Shown: positions 22,125 to 32,232 of the stretch, one piece after another | Layout: each line of letters begins with the position of its first letter | How positions within the stretch are numbered: position 1 is the first letter of the stretch | Source of the DNA: Rhineura floridana | Lineage: Eukaryota; Chordata; Lepidosauria; Squamata; Rhineuridae | Assembly: GCF_030035675.1 (NCBI RefSeq) | Contig: NC_084484.1 | Coordinates: 182,627,434-182,691,433, forward strand | Length of the DNA: 64,000 nucleotides | Reading direction: 5' to 3' | Notes under the pieces: generated by a model | What the model saw: the letters and a program-made list of their open reading frames with translations, nothing else | What the model was told of the DNA's origin: nothing | Databases searched by the model: none | Program-made: the position numbers and the translations under genes

Positions 22125-22343
22125 CATAAGAACATAGGGAGCTGCCTTTTACTAAGTCTAGCTCAGTATTGTCAACACTGACGGGCAGCAACTCTCCAGG
22201 GTTTCAGAGCGGGGTCTCTCCCAGCCCTGCCTGATGATGCCATGGATTAAACGTGGGACCTTTGGCATGTAAAGCAGGTGCAATATGACTAAGCGACGAC
22301 CCTTATTTTTTTAAATTTTGTTTATTTATAAAAGTATTTCCAT
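22125..22343 (-). mobile_element. tRNA-Ala-like SINE, right arm of an inverted pair
   Basis: Reverse complement of the SINE at 20699-20912, near-identical for about 180 bases and including the same A/T-rich pre-SINE sequence. Starts at a CATAAGAACATAGGGAGCTG phrase, the usual 3' end of this family. Confidence 0.75.
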
Positions 22344-22730
22344 ACTACTATATCATAAAATATCAGGGCAGTGTAAAGCATTAAAACACAAAACAGCACC
22401 ACATACATACATTTTTAGTCTGGCGATATTTGAGATGTATATTTTTAGGACCCACCCATTTCTTGTAATTTGTTTTGAACAGTTTTCGATGTTGTATTTT
22501 AAATTGTTGTGACCTGCCCTAGGACTGTAGGGCAAAGGGCAGATCATCATCATCACAATCTACAATACAGATAATCATTAAAGTGAGTGTAGGTGAAAAT
22601 ATATGTGCTACATGAGTTACAGACAAAAAAAGGTCCCTCTTGTTCTTTATTCAGTGGTAAAAGGTCAAGGAGTGTGGGAATGTGCCACCACAGTTTTTTA
22701 GGTAGTCAAGTTGCAGAGGAGACCAGCCAC
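22344..22730. other. AT-rich sequence, probable LINE tail
   Basis: Contains an L2-like end (GTGACCTGCCCTAGGACTG with a CAT repeat, about 22505-22560). The rest is unassigned. Confidence 0.35.
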
Positions 22731-22733
22731 GTA

Positions 22734-23248
22734 AAGCCACGGCTGAAAAGGAATTATTGGCAGCCTTAGAGCGCGCTCCCAGTTGCTACTTTGCAGCCCC
22801 AGCTTGCGTTTGGTGCTGCTTAAATATGGGGCTGAATGCAAGACCTGCTGCTTTCTGGAACCAGTGATCACCTCTGTCCTTTTACCTCACCATGAGTACC
22901 ACATCCGTTCCCTTGTCTCCATTATCTCTTTTGCACTTCATATCCTCTCCGTATGCCTGGTTGTTTATCTATGCACTCATTCAGCTAGCACAGGTGAGGG
23001 GAACAATTTTTGTCTGGAGGGTCAGATCAAATGGCAGCCAACTTTTTGTGAACCACACTTGACCAATGGGCTGTCAAGACACCTGGAGTCACGTGACTTC
23101 AGGTGGAATTGATCCTGCTAGAAAGCAGCAGGTCTTGCATTCAGCAGCAAATTTAAGCAGCGACAAATGCAAGCTGAGGCTGCAAAGTAACAATTGGGAG
23201 TGCACTCTAAGGCTCCTGATAATTCCTTTTCAGTTGTGGTTTTAGCTG
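22734..23248. mobile_element. Foldback element with ~140-bp inverted arms
   Basis: Left arm 22734-22872 and right arm 23102-23248 are reverse complements with long identical runs (for example GAATGCAAGACCTGCTGCTT in the left arm, its complement in the right). The 229-base loop shows no coding frame. Probably a non-autonomous DNA transposon with long terminal inverted repeats; target duplications were not resolved. Confidence 0.7.
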
Positions 23249-23254
23249 TCACAC

Positions 23255-24015
23255 ATCTGATGTCATATTAGACAAAGGACCAGGTCCGTTGCTTAGGGGT
23301 ACTCCTGGATTCATCTTTGTCACTATAGGCCCAAGTATCCACTGTGGCTAGGAGGGCCTTTTACCAGCCTTGTCTGGTTCACCAGCTACGGTTGTTCCTG
23401 GGCAGTGATAACTTGATTTCTGTAGCCCATGTGTTGGTAAATTTGAGGCTGGATTACTGCAATGCACTCTATGTGGGGCTGCCCTTGGTTCAGAAGCTCC
23501 AGCTGGTGCAAAATACCGCAGCCTGACTGCTGTTGGGAGCACATGGCCAACAATATGCGACACCACTCTCAGAACAACTTCACTGGCTGCCCATCCACTA
23601 CAGAGCCTGGTTCAAGGTCCTTCTATTAATTTACAGAGCACTGAACAACTTAGGTCCAGAGTATCTTAGGGACCGCCTGAACCCTTATATCCCAGCTCAG
23701 TCACTGAGATCATCTGCTGGAGCGGCTTGGGTTGTCCCCCGAGTTGGCGAGGCTCTTTTAACATTGACAAGAAATTGATCCTTCAGCGTCATGGGCTCAG
23801 TTCTCTGGAATGCTCTGCCAACAGAGATTCAGCAGGCACCTTCTGTTTTAACCTTTAAGTGCCTGCTGAAAACCTTTCTGTTCCACCAGGCTTATGCAGG
23901 CAATTAAGATGTATTTTTGCAATAGCTGACCTTTGTTCTTATAGTATTTTTAATGTTTTTATTGTATGGTTGTTATTGTTTTAACTTGTAAGCGGTATAC
24001 AAATATATTTATAAA
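23255..24015 (+). mobile_element. L2 LINE 3' part
   Basis: Encodes in broken frames the L2 RT thumb and C-terminus (compare LVNLRLDYCNALYVGLPL and HWLPIHYRAWFKVLLLIYRA with the intact copy at 60208-61341), then a 3' UTR ending in an A/T-rich tail. Confidence 0.85.
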
Positions 24016-24409
24016 TATAAAATAAAATAAATATGAGGTGGACATGCCCAGCCTTAAACAGCGTTGTGGGCCAAATTGAGAGGCCTGGTGGACCCAGTGA
24101 GGCCAGAGGTTCCCCACTGCAGAGCTGGCATAATCTGCATGCATGGCACTTTACAAATAGCAGAGAAGTGGGGAATGAAGACAGGCTTAAAACTGTGGAA
24201 GAATATACATTTATTTCAGATATACCTGCCTAAGGCTAAGTCTGCACCATACTTTTAAAGCAGGATTATACCAAATCAAATAAAATTGGGCTGTCATCAG
24301 GCATGTATGAAGAGGTGCAGATGCCTATGTACACTTTTCTCTTCACCGGAAAAAAACTTCACTGTTTATTTTTGCCTGTTATGCGACTCTTATAAAATTA
24401 AAATACCTT

Positions 24410-24860
24410 TGCACATTAAGAAATATGTGGCAACACTTTTGTACCCATGGGAGAGGTGTGTTGAAGGCAGACAAAACAGTTCCGTGGTGGCTGCATGAGT
24501 TTGCAGTTGCTTCAGCCCCTCTGTCTGTGCAGAGCGGATGGGAGAATAGCCTGTGGCCTTTGCTCTCCCTGCTTGTCCACCCTCAGACATATGAAGATCT
24601 GGGCTACATCCGCACCATACACTTAAAGCTCTATTAACTGTCATGGCTTCCCTCAAAGAATCATGGGAACTGTCATTTGTTAAGGTTGCTCAATGTTGTT
24701 AGGAGACTCTTATCCCACTCACAGAGCTATACTTCCCAGAGTAGTTTAATAACCATCTCCTAACAACTCTCAACACCTTTTCAAACTATAGTTCCAAGGA
24801 TTCTTTGGGAGAAGCCATGACTGTTTACGGTGGTATGATGCTGCATTAGATGTGTAGTGC
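24410..24860 (+). repeat. Unclassified interspersed repeat, copy 2
   Basis: Sense-oriented partner of 1240-1600, continuing into a palindromic MITE-like block (TCCAAGGATTCTTTGGGAGA) to about 24860. Confidence 0.45.
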
Positions 24861-24879
24861 AGATGTGTCCTTAGTTTGT

Positions 24880-25440
24880 TTATCTATTTAAAATATTTCT
24901 ACCCCACCCTTCTACCCTATAATAGGGCATTCAGGGCGGCTTACAATAAAATCGAACACATACATAATAAAATTGTACACAATAAAGATCACAAAAACTT
25001 TAAAATAAATTAAAGTACATAAAATACAACACACACACACACATATAGAAATGGTAGTGAAGAGACCAAAGAGGTAAAATTAAAATAGAAGGCTAAAATT
25101 AGTTCAGGCTCTACCTTCAGTCCCTCCCAAAGGCTCTCTGGAACAAGATGGTTTTCAGGAGTCTCTGGAAAGCCATCAGGGAGGGAGCAGAGCGGGCTTC
25201 TTCGGGTAGGGTATTTCAAAGCTTGGGAGCCACAGCTGAAAAGGCTCTCTCCCATGTGCCTGTCAGTCTAACATCTTTCATTCCAGACATGCAGAGGAGA
25301 CAAGAGGCAGCTGATCTTAAACTGGGCAGGAACATATGCGTGTAAGCGGTCCCTCAGGTACCTTGGTCCAAGGCCGTTTAGTTGTAGCAGAGTACGACTA
25401 AGTGATTGGGCCAAATATTTTATTATTATTTAAATTTATA
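24880..25440 (-). mobile_element. L2-type LINE 3' end, antisense (second subfamily)
   Basis: Complement of a LINE C-terminal coding region and 3' UTR: phrases such as TTCCATTCC-type shop text are replaced by GGAGAGAGCCTTTTC (complement of 25230-25244) and the tail TTCAGGGCGGCTTACAATAA. Distinct from the 60-kb L2 subfamily. Confidence 0.5.
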
Positions 25441-25496
25441 TCCCACCATTTCTTCCTGAAGGAGCCCACAGTGGCATACAAATGACAAAACACTAA

Positions 25497-25519
25497 ATAT
25501 ATATATATATATATATATA
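25497..25519. repeat. (TA)n microsatellite
   Basis: About 11 TA units next to a LINE tail. Confidence 0.9.
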
Positions 25520-25587
25520 AAACATATTAAAACCAAAGCATCTTAAAAAACATAATACAAACAAAACTTCTTAAAAAACAGGATCCC

Positions 25588-25665
25588 TTTGTTGTTGTTA
25601 TGTGCCTTCAAGTTGACTACGACTTATGATGACCCTACGAATCAGTGACCTCCCATAGCAGAAAT
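25588..25665 (-). mobile_element. RTE-BovB LINE 3' tail, antisense
   Basis: Only the terminal tail (GTTATGTGCCTTCAAGTTGA to GACCTCCCATAG), inserted within L2-derived sequence. Confidence 0.7.
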
Positions 25666-25669
25666 AAAT

Positions 25670-26416
25670 AAAAGACGTTTTAAAAAATTTAAAAATAACC
25701 TTTAAAAACAGCTTAAAAAGCAATCCAACACAGACACAGACTGGGATAAGGTCACTAGTTAAAAGGCTTGTTGAAAGAGGAAAGTCTTCAGTAGGCCCCG
25801 AAAAGATAAGAAAGATGGTCTTGTCTAATATTTAAGGGGAGGGAATTCCAAAGGGTAGGTGCAACTATGCTAAAGGTCAATTTCCTATGTTGTGTGGAAT
25901 GGACCTCCTGATGTGATGGTATCTGCAGGAGACCCTCACCTGCAGAGCACAGTGAGTGACTGGGTATATAAAGGGTAAGATGATCTTTCAGGCAGGGGTG
26001 TCACTACCGGGGTGCGGAGGGTGCGGCCCGCACCCGGGTGTCACCATGAGGGGGGTGACACCCAGAGCTGCCCCGCGCCGTTGCCCAGCAAGGCTGCTCC
26101 AACTCCTCCTTGGAGGCGGACGAGACCGTGAGCAGCGTCGGCGGGGCGAGGGAGGCGCGCCGGCGTTCCCAGGCCTTCTCCGGCTGGGTGCTCCTCCGGC
26201 GCGCGCCCTCCCAGGGTCATGGACAGGGTGGCTGGCCCTGAGCGCGCAAGCGCAAGCGTGTGCACACGCAACCCCAGCCACCTCGTCCATGCCCCTGGGA
26301 GGGCGCGCGCCGGAGGTCCGCAACCCCCCGCACTCCCGCTAGTGATGCCACTGCTTTCAAGTATCCTGGTCCCAAACTATATAGGGCCTTATACACCAGA
26401 ACCAGTACCTTAGCCT
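25670..26416 (-). mobile_element. L2 LINE 3' end, antisense, split by a hAT element
   Basis: 25670-25992 and 26354-26416 join to match consecutive L2 sequence of the copy at 60130-60500. The interruption is the 361-bp GC-rich element at 25993-26353. On the right side the L2 stops where the CR1 begins. Confidence 0.8.
25993..26353. mobile_element. GC-rich 361-bp hAT-type MITE with 8-bp TSD
   Basis: Terminal inverted repeats CAGGGGTGTCACTA and (complement of the right end) CAGTGGCATCACTA. Flanks CTTTCAGG at 25985-25992 and CTTTCAAG at 26354-26361 differ by one base, an 8-bp duplication of L2 sequence. The inside is very GC- and CpG-rich, with an internal hairpin pairing about 26193-26234 with 26272-26315. 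No transposase frame. Confidence 0.85.
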
Positions 26417-26582
26417 GGTATTTTGTTGGCTTTCTTTCAGTACCAAGGCCTTGGCCTGGCCTCTTTTGTTCAACTTTTAGCATTTTGGCTCCAGCTGTTC
26501 TTTCTGGTTGACTGCTGGAACAAGCTAGGAAGGATCCTGGGAAATCCAGGCATGCTTTCGATCAGAAGTCCTAGCCTCTCAG

Positions 26583-27425
26583 GTGGTTGGCCTCTGGCTC
26601 TCTCCATTCCTCCTTGCTTCATTAGTTCGGTGCAATGAGCTCCTGTCTCTCCGGGAACGACTTCATTTCCTTGAGGCCAAGGTGGCGGACCTGGAAAAGC
26701 TGAGAGAGGCAGAGAGGTGTGTGGAGGAGGCCTTCAGGGATGTTATAGCTGTGTCCCACTCCAACGATGATAGCTCTCCTGCTATCATGGACAACGATGG
26801 TCTCGGGGAAGGAGAGCATCCAGCTGAGGAAGAGGGAAACGATCCCTTAGAAGGGACCCATTCCTTGGGGGATGAGCAGCTATCCTCTCGTGCCGAGGAT
26901 ATATCTCCAGGGGGTGGAGGGATCCTTGTAGTGGGTGATTCGATCATTAGGAACATAGACAGTGGGGTGTGTGATGGGCGTGTAGACCGCAAGGTGTTTT
27001 GCCTGCCTGGTGCGAAGGTTGCGGATATCGCCCGTCATTTAGATAGTTTGGTAGACAGTGCTGGGAAGGAGTCAGTGGTCGTGGTGCACGTTGGCACCAA
27101 CGACATGGGGAAATGCAGCCGTGAGGTCCTGGAAGCAAAATTTAGGTTGCTACATAGGATGCTGAAAGCCAGGACCTCCAAGGTGGCTTTCTCTGAAATG
27201 CTACCGGTTCCACGCGCAGGACCAGCCAGACAGGCCCAGCTTCACAGTCTCAATGCGTGGATGAGACGATGGTGTCGGGTGGAAGGGTTTGGATTTGTTA
27301 GGCACTGGGGAACATTTTGGGACAAGCCGGGCCTGTACAAAAGGGACGGGCTCCACTTGAACCAGAATGGAACCAGACTGCTGGCACTTAAAATTAAAAA
27401 GGTGGCAGAGCAGCTTTTAAACTGA
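26583..27425 (+). CDS. CR1 ORF1 protein, SGNH/GDSL-esterase-like
   Basis: CR1-clade ORF1, thought to bind RNA or act as a chaperone during retrotransposition; many members carry an SGNH (GDSL) hydrolase domain of unclear substrate. Residue numbers count from 26583. Seen here: a short coiled-coil-like segment (LRERLHFLEAKVADLEKL, about 23-40), an acidic linker, then block I with the nucleophile serine in VVGDSIIRN (GDS 118-120), a GTND block (171-174), and the Asp/His block DGLHLNQNG (255-263). The frame is open from 26529, but the first in-frame ATG is near 26788, after the coiled coil, so either the original start codon was lost or initiation is non-AUG. The stop at 27423-27425 overlaps the open ORF2 frame. 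Confidence 0.8.
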   Translation: MVGLWLSPFLLASLVRCNELLSLRERLHFLEAKVADLEKLREAERCVEEAFRDVIAVSHSNDDSSPAIMDNDGLGEGEHPAEEEGNDPLEGTHSLGDEQLSSRAEDISPGGGGILVVGDSIIRNIDSGVCDGRVDRKVFCLPGAKVADIARHLDSLVDSAGKESVVVVHVGTNDMGKCSREVLEAKFRLLHRMLKARTSKVAFSEMLPVPRAGPARQAQLHSLNAWMRRWCRVEGFGFVRHWGTFWDKPGLYKRDGLHLNQNGTRLLALKIKKVAEQLLN

Positions 27426-27544
27426 CTGAGGGGGGAAACCCGACAGGAGCTGAGAAAGGTCCGGTTCGGAATAAACCTCCCCCCTGGGATAAAAACCAAA
27501 GAAATGATGAAATTTTAAAAGGGGTAGGCCTAGAAGTAGGCATT

Positions 27545-30436
27545 GTGAGAGCAGGGGCACAGGATATAAATTTAGAAGAGCAAAATTACCACAGGCCTAA
27601 CCACAAGTGCCAAAGACACTTGAAGAGAGACACTGCTTACAAGTGCCTGTACGCTAATGCTAGGAGCCTGCGAACCAAGATGGGAGAACTGGAGTGCTTG
27701 GTCTTAGAGGAGAGCATTGATATAGTGAGCATAACGGAGACCTGGTGGAATGGAGAAAACCAGTGGGATACGGTTATCCCTGGATATAAACTATATCAGA
27801 AGGACAGGGAAGGACGTATTGGTGGCGGAGTCGCTCTATACGTGAAAGAAGGCATTGAATCCAGCAAGCTCGAAACCCCAAAAGAGGCAGACTCCTCCAC
27901 AGAATCGTTGTGGGTGGTGATACCGTGCCCCAGGAGGGACTTAATACTGGGAACGATCTATCGTCCCCCTGATCAAAATGCTCAGGGAGACCTTGAGATG
28001 AGATATGAAATTGAGGAAGCATCCAAACTAGGAAATGTGGTAGTAATGGGTGACTTCAACTACCCGGACATAGACTGGCTGCATATGTGTTCCAGTCATG
28101 ACAAAGAAGCAAAGTTTCTAGATATTCTAAATGACTATTCCCTAGACCAGTTGGTCATGGAACCGACCAGAGGGACGGCAACCCTGGACTTAATCCTCAG
28201 TGGGGACCGGGACCTGGTGCGAGATGTAAGTGTTGTTGAACCGATTGGGAGCAGTGACCACAGTGCTATTAAATTAAACATACATGTAACTGGCCAATTG
28301 CCACGAAAATCCAACACGGTCACATTTGACTTCAAAAGAGGAAACTTCACAAAAATGAGGGGATTGGTAAAAAGAAAGCTGAAAAACCAAGTCCAGAGGG
28401 TCAGATCACTCGAAAATGCTTGGAAGTTGTTTAAAAACACTATATTAGAAGCTCAACTGGAGTGCATACCGCAGATCAGAAAAGGTGCTGCCAGGGCCAA
28501 GAAGATGCCAGCATGGTTAACGAGCAAAGTCAAGGAAGCTCTTAGAGGCAAAAAATCTTCCTTCAAAAAATGGAAGTCTTGTCCAAATGAAGAAAATAAA
28601 AAAGAACACAAACTCTGGCAAAAGAAATGCAAGAAGACAATAAGGGATGCTAAAAAAGAATTTGAGCAGCACATTGCGAAGAACATAAAAACCAACAACA
28701 AAAAATTCTATAAATACATTCAAAGCAGGAGACCATCTAGGGAGACAATTGGACCCTTGGATGATAAGGGAGTCAAAGGTGTACTAAAGAACGATAAGGA
28801 GATTGCAGAGAAGCTAAATGAATTCTTTGCCTCTGTCTTCACAGTGGAAGATATAGGGCAGATCCCTGAACCTGAACTAACATTTGCAGGAAGGGATTCT
28901 GAGGAACTGAGACAAATAGTGGTAACGAGAGAGGAAGTTCTAAGCTTAATGGACAATATAAAAACTGACAAATCACCGGGCCCGGATGGCATCCACCCGA
29001 GAGTTCTCAAAGAACTCAAAGGTGAAATTGCTGATCTGCTAACTAAAATATGTAACTTGTCCCTTGGGTCCTCCTCCGTGCCTGAGGACTGGAAAGTGGC
29101 AAATGTAACGCCAATCTTCAAAACGGGATCCAGAGGGGATCCCGGAAATTACAGGCCAGTTAGCTTAACTTCTGTCCCTGGAAAACTGGTAGAAAGTATT
29201 ATTAAAGCTAGATTAACTAAGCACATAGAAGAACAAGCCTTGCTGAAGCAGAGCCAGCATGGCTTCTGCAAGGGAAAGTCCTGTCTCAGTAACCTATTAG
29301 AATTCTTTGAGAGTGTCAACAAGCATATAGATAGAGGTGATCCAGTGGACATAGTGTACTTAGACTTTCAAAAAGCATTTGACAAGGTACCTCACCAAAG
29401 GCTTCTGAGGAAGCTTAGCAGTCATGGAATAAGAGGAGAGGTCCTCTTGTGGATAAGGAATTGGTCAAGAAGCAGAAAGCAGAGAGTAGGAATAAACGGA
29501 CAGTTCTCCCAATGGAGGGCTGTAGAAAGTGGAGTCCCTCAAGGATCGGTATTGGGACCTGTACTTTTCAACTTGTTCATTAATGACCTAGAATTAGGAG
29601 TGAGCAGTGAAGTGGCCAAGTTTGCTGCTGACACTAAATTGTTCAGGGTTGTTAAAACAAAAAGGGATTGCGAAGAGCTCCAAAAAGACCTCTCCAAACT
29701 GAGTGAATGGGCGGAAAAATGGCAAATGCAATTCAATATAAACAAGTGTAAAATTATGCATATTGGAGCAAAAAATCTGAATTTCACATATACGCTCATG
29801 GGGTCTGAACTGGCGGTGACTGACCAGGAGAGAGACCTCGGGGTTGTAGTGGACAGCACGATGAAAATGTCGACCCAGTGTGCGGCAGCTGTGAAAAAGG
29901 CAAATTCCATGCTAGTGATAATTAGGAAAGGTATTGAAAATAAAACAGCCGACATCATCATGCCGTTGTATAAATCTATGGTGCGGCCGCATTTGGAATA
30001 CTGTGTACAGTTCTGGTCGCCTCATCTCAAAAAAGATATTCTAGAGTTGGAAAAGGTTCAGAAGAGGGCAACCAGAATGATCAAGGGGATGGAGCGACTC
30101 CCTTACGAGGAAAGGTTGCAGCATTTGGGGCTTTTTAGTTTAGAGAAAAGGCGGGTCAGAGGAGACATGATAGAAGTGTATAAAATTATGCATGGCATTG
30201 AGAAAGTGGATAGAGAAAAGTTCTTCTCCCTCTCTCATAATACTAGAACTCGTGGACATTCAAAGAAGCTGAATGTTGGAAGATTCAGGACAGACAAAAG
30301 GAAGTACTTCTTTACTCAGCGCATAGTTAAACTATGGAATTTGCTCCCACAAGATGCAGTCATGGCCACCAGCTTGGACGGCTTTCAAAGAAGATTAGAC
30401 AAATTCATGGAGGACAGGGCTATCAATGGCTACTAG
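27545..30436 (+). CDS. CR1 ORF2 endonuclease-reverse transcriptase, catalytic FADD changed to FAAD
   Basis: Target-primed retrotransposition enzyme. Domains in order: apurinic-type endonuclease (NARSL about 38, ITETWW about 67, GGGVALYVK, GDFNYPDIDW, SSDHSAIK), then reverse transcriptase (DKSPGPDGIHPRVLK, NYRPVSLTSVPGKLVE, LDFQKAFDKVPH about 605, GVPQGSVLGPVLF, motif C about 693), thumb and C-terminus to RAINGY. The whole frame is open, but motif C reads FAADTKLF where the copy at 50542-52626 has FADDTKLF: GCT at 29627-29629 in place of GAT. The first of the two metal-binding aspartates is therefore missing and RT activity should be lost. The frame is open from 27422, overlapping the end of ORF1, with no in-frame ATG until 27680, after the first endonuclease motif. 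Confidence 0.92.
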   Translation: MRAGAQDINLEEQNYHRPNHKCQRHLKRDTAYKCLYANARSLRTKMGELECLVLEESIDIVSITETWWNGENQWDTVIPGYKLYQKDREGRIGGGVALYVKEGIESSKLETPKEADSSTESLWVVIPCPRRDLILGTIYRPPDQNAQGDLEMRYEIEEASKLGNVVVMGDFNYPDIDWLHMCSSHDKEAKFLDILNDYSLDQLVMEPTRGTATLDLILSGDRDLVRDVSVVEPIGSSDHSAIKLNIHVTGQLPRKSNTVTFDFKRGNFTKMRGLVKRKLKNQVQRVRSLENAWKLFKNTILEAQLECIPQIRKGAARAKKMPAWLTSKVKEALRGKKSSFKKWKSCPNEENKKEHKLWQKKCKKTIRDAKKEFEQHIAKNIKTNNKKFYKYIQSRRPSRETIGPLDDKGVKGVLKNDKEIAEKLNEFFASVFTVEDIGQIPEPELTFAGRDSEELRQIVVTREEVLSLMDNIKTDKSPGPDGIHPRVLKELKGEIADLLTKICNLSLGSSSVPEDWKVANVTPIFKTGSRGDPGNYRPVSLTSVPGKLVESIIKARLTKHIEEQALLKQSQHGFCKGKSCLSNLLEFFESVNKHIDRGDPVDIVYLDFQKAFDKVPHQRLLRKLSSHGIRGEVLLWIRNWSRSRKQRVGINGQFSQWRAVESGVPQGSVLGPVLFNLFINDLELGVSSEVAKFAADTKLFRVVKTKRDCEELQKDLSKLSEWAEKWQMQFNINKCKIMHIGAKNLNFTYTLMGSELAVTDQERDLGVVVDSTMKMSTQCAAAVKKANSMLVIIRKGIENKTADIIMPLYKSMVRPHLEYCVQFWSPHLKKDILELEKVQKRATRMIKGMERLPYEERLQHLGLFSLEKRRVRGDMIEVYKIMHGIEKVDREKFFSLSHNTRTRGHSKKLNVGRFRTDKRKYFFTQRIVKLWNLLPQDAVMATSLDGFQRRLDKFMEDRAINGY

Positions 30437-30650
30437 CCATGATGGCTGTGCTGTGCCACCCTAGTCAGAGGCAGCATGCTTCTGAAAACCAGTTGCCGGA
30501 AGCCTCAGGAGGGGAGAGTGTTCTTGCACTCGGGTCCTGCTTGCGGGCTTCCCCCAGGCACCTGGTTGGCCACTGTGAGAACAGGATGCTGGACTAGATG
30601 GGCCACTGGCCTGATCCAGCAGGCTCTTCTTATGTTCTTATGTTCTTATT

Positions 30651-32232
30651 AGTTCCTCTCCCCACCCCCAGCCTTCTGTTTTCTTCCTTGCTTACCCATC
30701 GAGGAGAACCAGAGGTGTCCGGTGCATTGCCACCTGAGATCCTGGTCTCGGTGGCCTGAAATCCGCAGGGTTTCATTCTATGAAGACTGCTGGACTTGCC
30801 CTGGGCTTTGTTCCTGGGGATTGACCTGGGCCCATAGCTTTGGGGCCGAGTCCTATCAGTGCCTCAAGTTTCACCAGAGGGCCCTTTTCCTTTTGAATTA
30901 AATGGGTGCCATGTGAACAGCTGGAGGCCCTTATTTGTGTTTGTAATTTGAAACAAGGCCTGCAGATTCTCTCTTTAGGCCCTCTCAGCTTTAGGAGACG
31001 TGCAAGAATTCTGCAGCCAGAGATGTGATTGCTTAGTTCCACTTCGCAGTGTAGTCCCAATTTCAGTGCCTTTGGCATTCCTTCAATGCCTGTCCACCGC
31101 ATGCCTGCCAACAGAACACAGGACTCCACAGGTCCCAAGCCCTTCTCTTTTCTTTCCCTTAATGCTATAACTTCTTTCCACATCCGCCCCTCCCTCTTTC
31201 TTTCGTAGCCATACCTCCTTCATCTGGCATTCCTATCAGATGTCTCCTTAGCCCATTGCCTGTTCTAACCCCTCCCCATTTTGGACATCCTGCCGCACAT
31301 ATGTCTGCCAATCTTTTCCCAACCTCTTCACCCCCCACCCACCCCATTTTTTCTAGCAGTCTTGCCCCTTCTTTTGAATCCATAGATCTTCCCTCCGGTC
31401 AACAGGCCCTGTGTGAGGTTCTTCAGAATCAATTAAGACTGGTTACAAAAGACACACTGTTTGCCAGAATTCTGATGGGAGCCACTGCGCTGTCTGTGAG
31501 GATTCCATGGCTCTGCAGCCCAGCTCAGCCCACTAGAAACTTGAAATTTGAAACTCTAAATTAATTGGTTCCATAAAATGTAATGTTGACTTCCTCTGTA
31601 TTCCGTGGTATGGCAACCGGTACTTTTCATGCAACTTGCGTGTGGGGGGCATAACTTACCCTAGTTGGCACAATTTGAGTCACAGATGTCGGTGGAGTTT
31701 TTCCACATAGAATTCTAGACTGCTTGCTTTTATTGCGAAGCCTCTGCAAAAACTAGGCTCCAGGCCCTATATGATATATGTGCGCTGTTGAGCAAAAGTG
31801 CTCGATTCATTTCTGTGCTGCATGGCAGCATGAGGGGGAGGAGGGGTGCGGGGAGGAAACATAAATATATCCTTTCCTGTATTTTGATTACAGTTGTGAT
31901 GGCCTCTCCGATGACCCCTCATCCCTCTGTTCATTTCCCACTCAGGCTCAAAGTACATGTGACAGCAGCAGGCTGGCTTGTTTTAGCCCAGGTCTGCTCC
32001 AGTCATGTTGGCTCCCTTTAACTATGCATTCCTTGAGCTCCTAACAGGCACCCCCCGCCCCCAAACTGTATACACGGTTGAGGAAGACCTGAATTTAAAC
32101 AAAGGGGTCTGTCGACATCTCATGAAGTTTGAAATTGAAGCTAGCGTCAATCCTTACTCTTTCTCGATGAAGGGATGGGCCGTGTCATATCTGCATGTGT
32201 TCACTGATAAGGCTGTCCCACCCAGCTAGTTT
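30651..32232. other. Unassigned intron sequence
   Basis: About 1.6 kb without a recognised repeat. Open frames near 30773-31183 (-) and 31256-31564 (+) resemble no family known to me and lack domain motifs. Confidence 0.5.

Larger units (their letters stand above)
26417..30650 (+). mobile_element. CR1 LINE, near full length, both ORFs open
   Basis: About 4.2 kb: a 5' leader, ORF1 (esterase-like), ORF2 (endonuclease plus reverse transcriptase), and a 3' UTR ending in the repeated 'TTATGTTCTTATGTTCTTAT'. The 3' 2,085 bases equal in length, and nearly in sequence, the antisense copy at 50542-52626. The element is recent, but its RT catalytic motif is damaged (see ORF2). The exact 5' end is not proven. 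Confidence 0.9.

Noticed and set aside
25956-26342. GC-rich 128-codon frame near 26.1 kb as a gene
   Set aside because: It lies in a hAT MITE with inverted ends and an 8-bp target duplication.
31160-31400. Possible downstream ARHGEF17 exon
   Set aside because: No match to DMRKHVAMTLLDTEQ or other DH residues in any frame.
30773-31564. Open frames of 136 and 102 codons in unique DNA
   Set aside because: No motif, no homologous pattern and ordinary intron composition.
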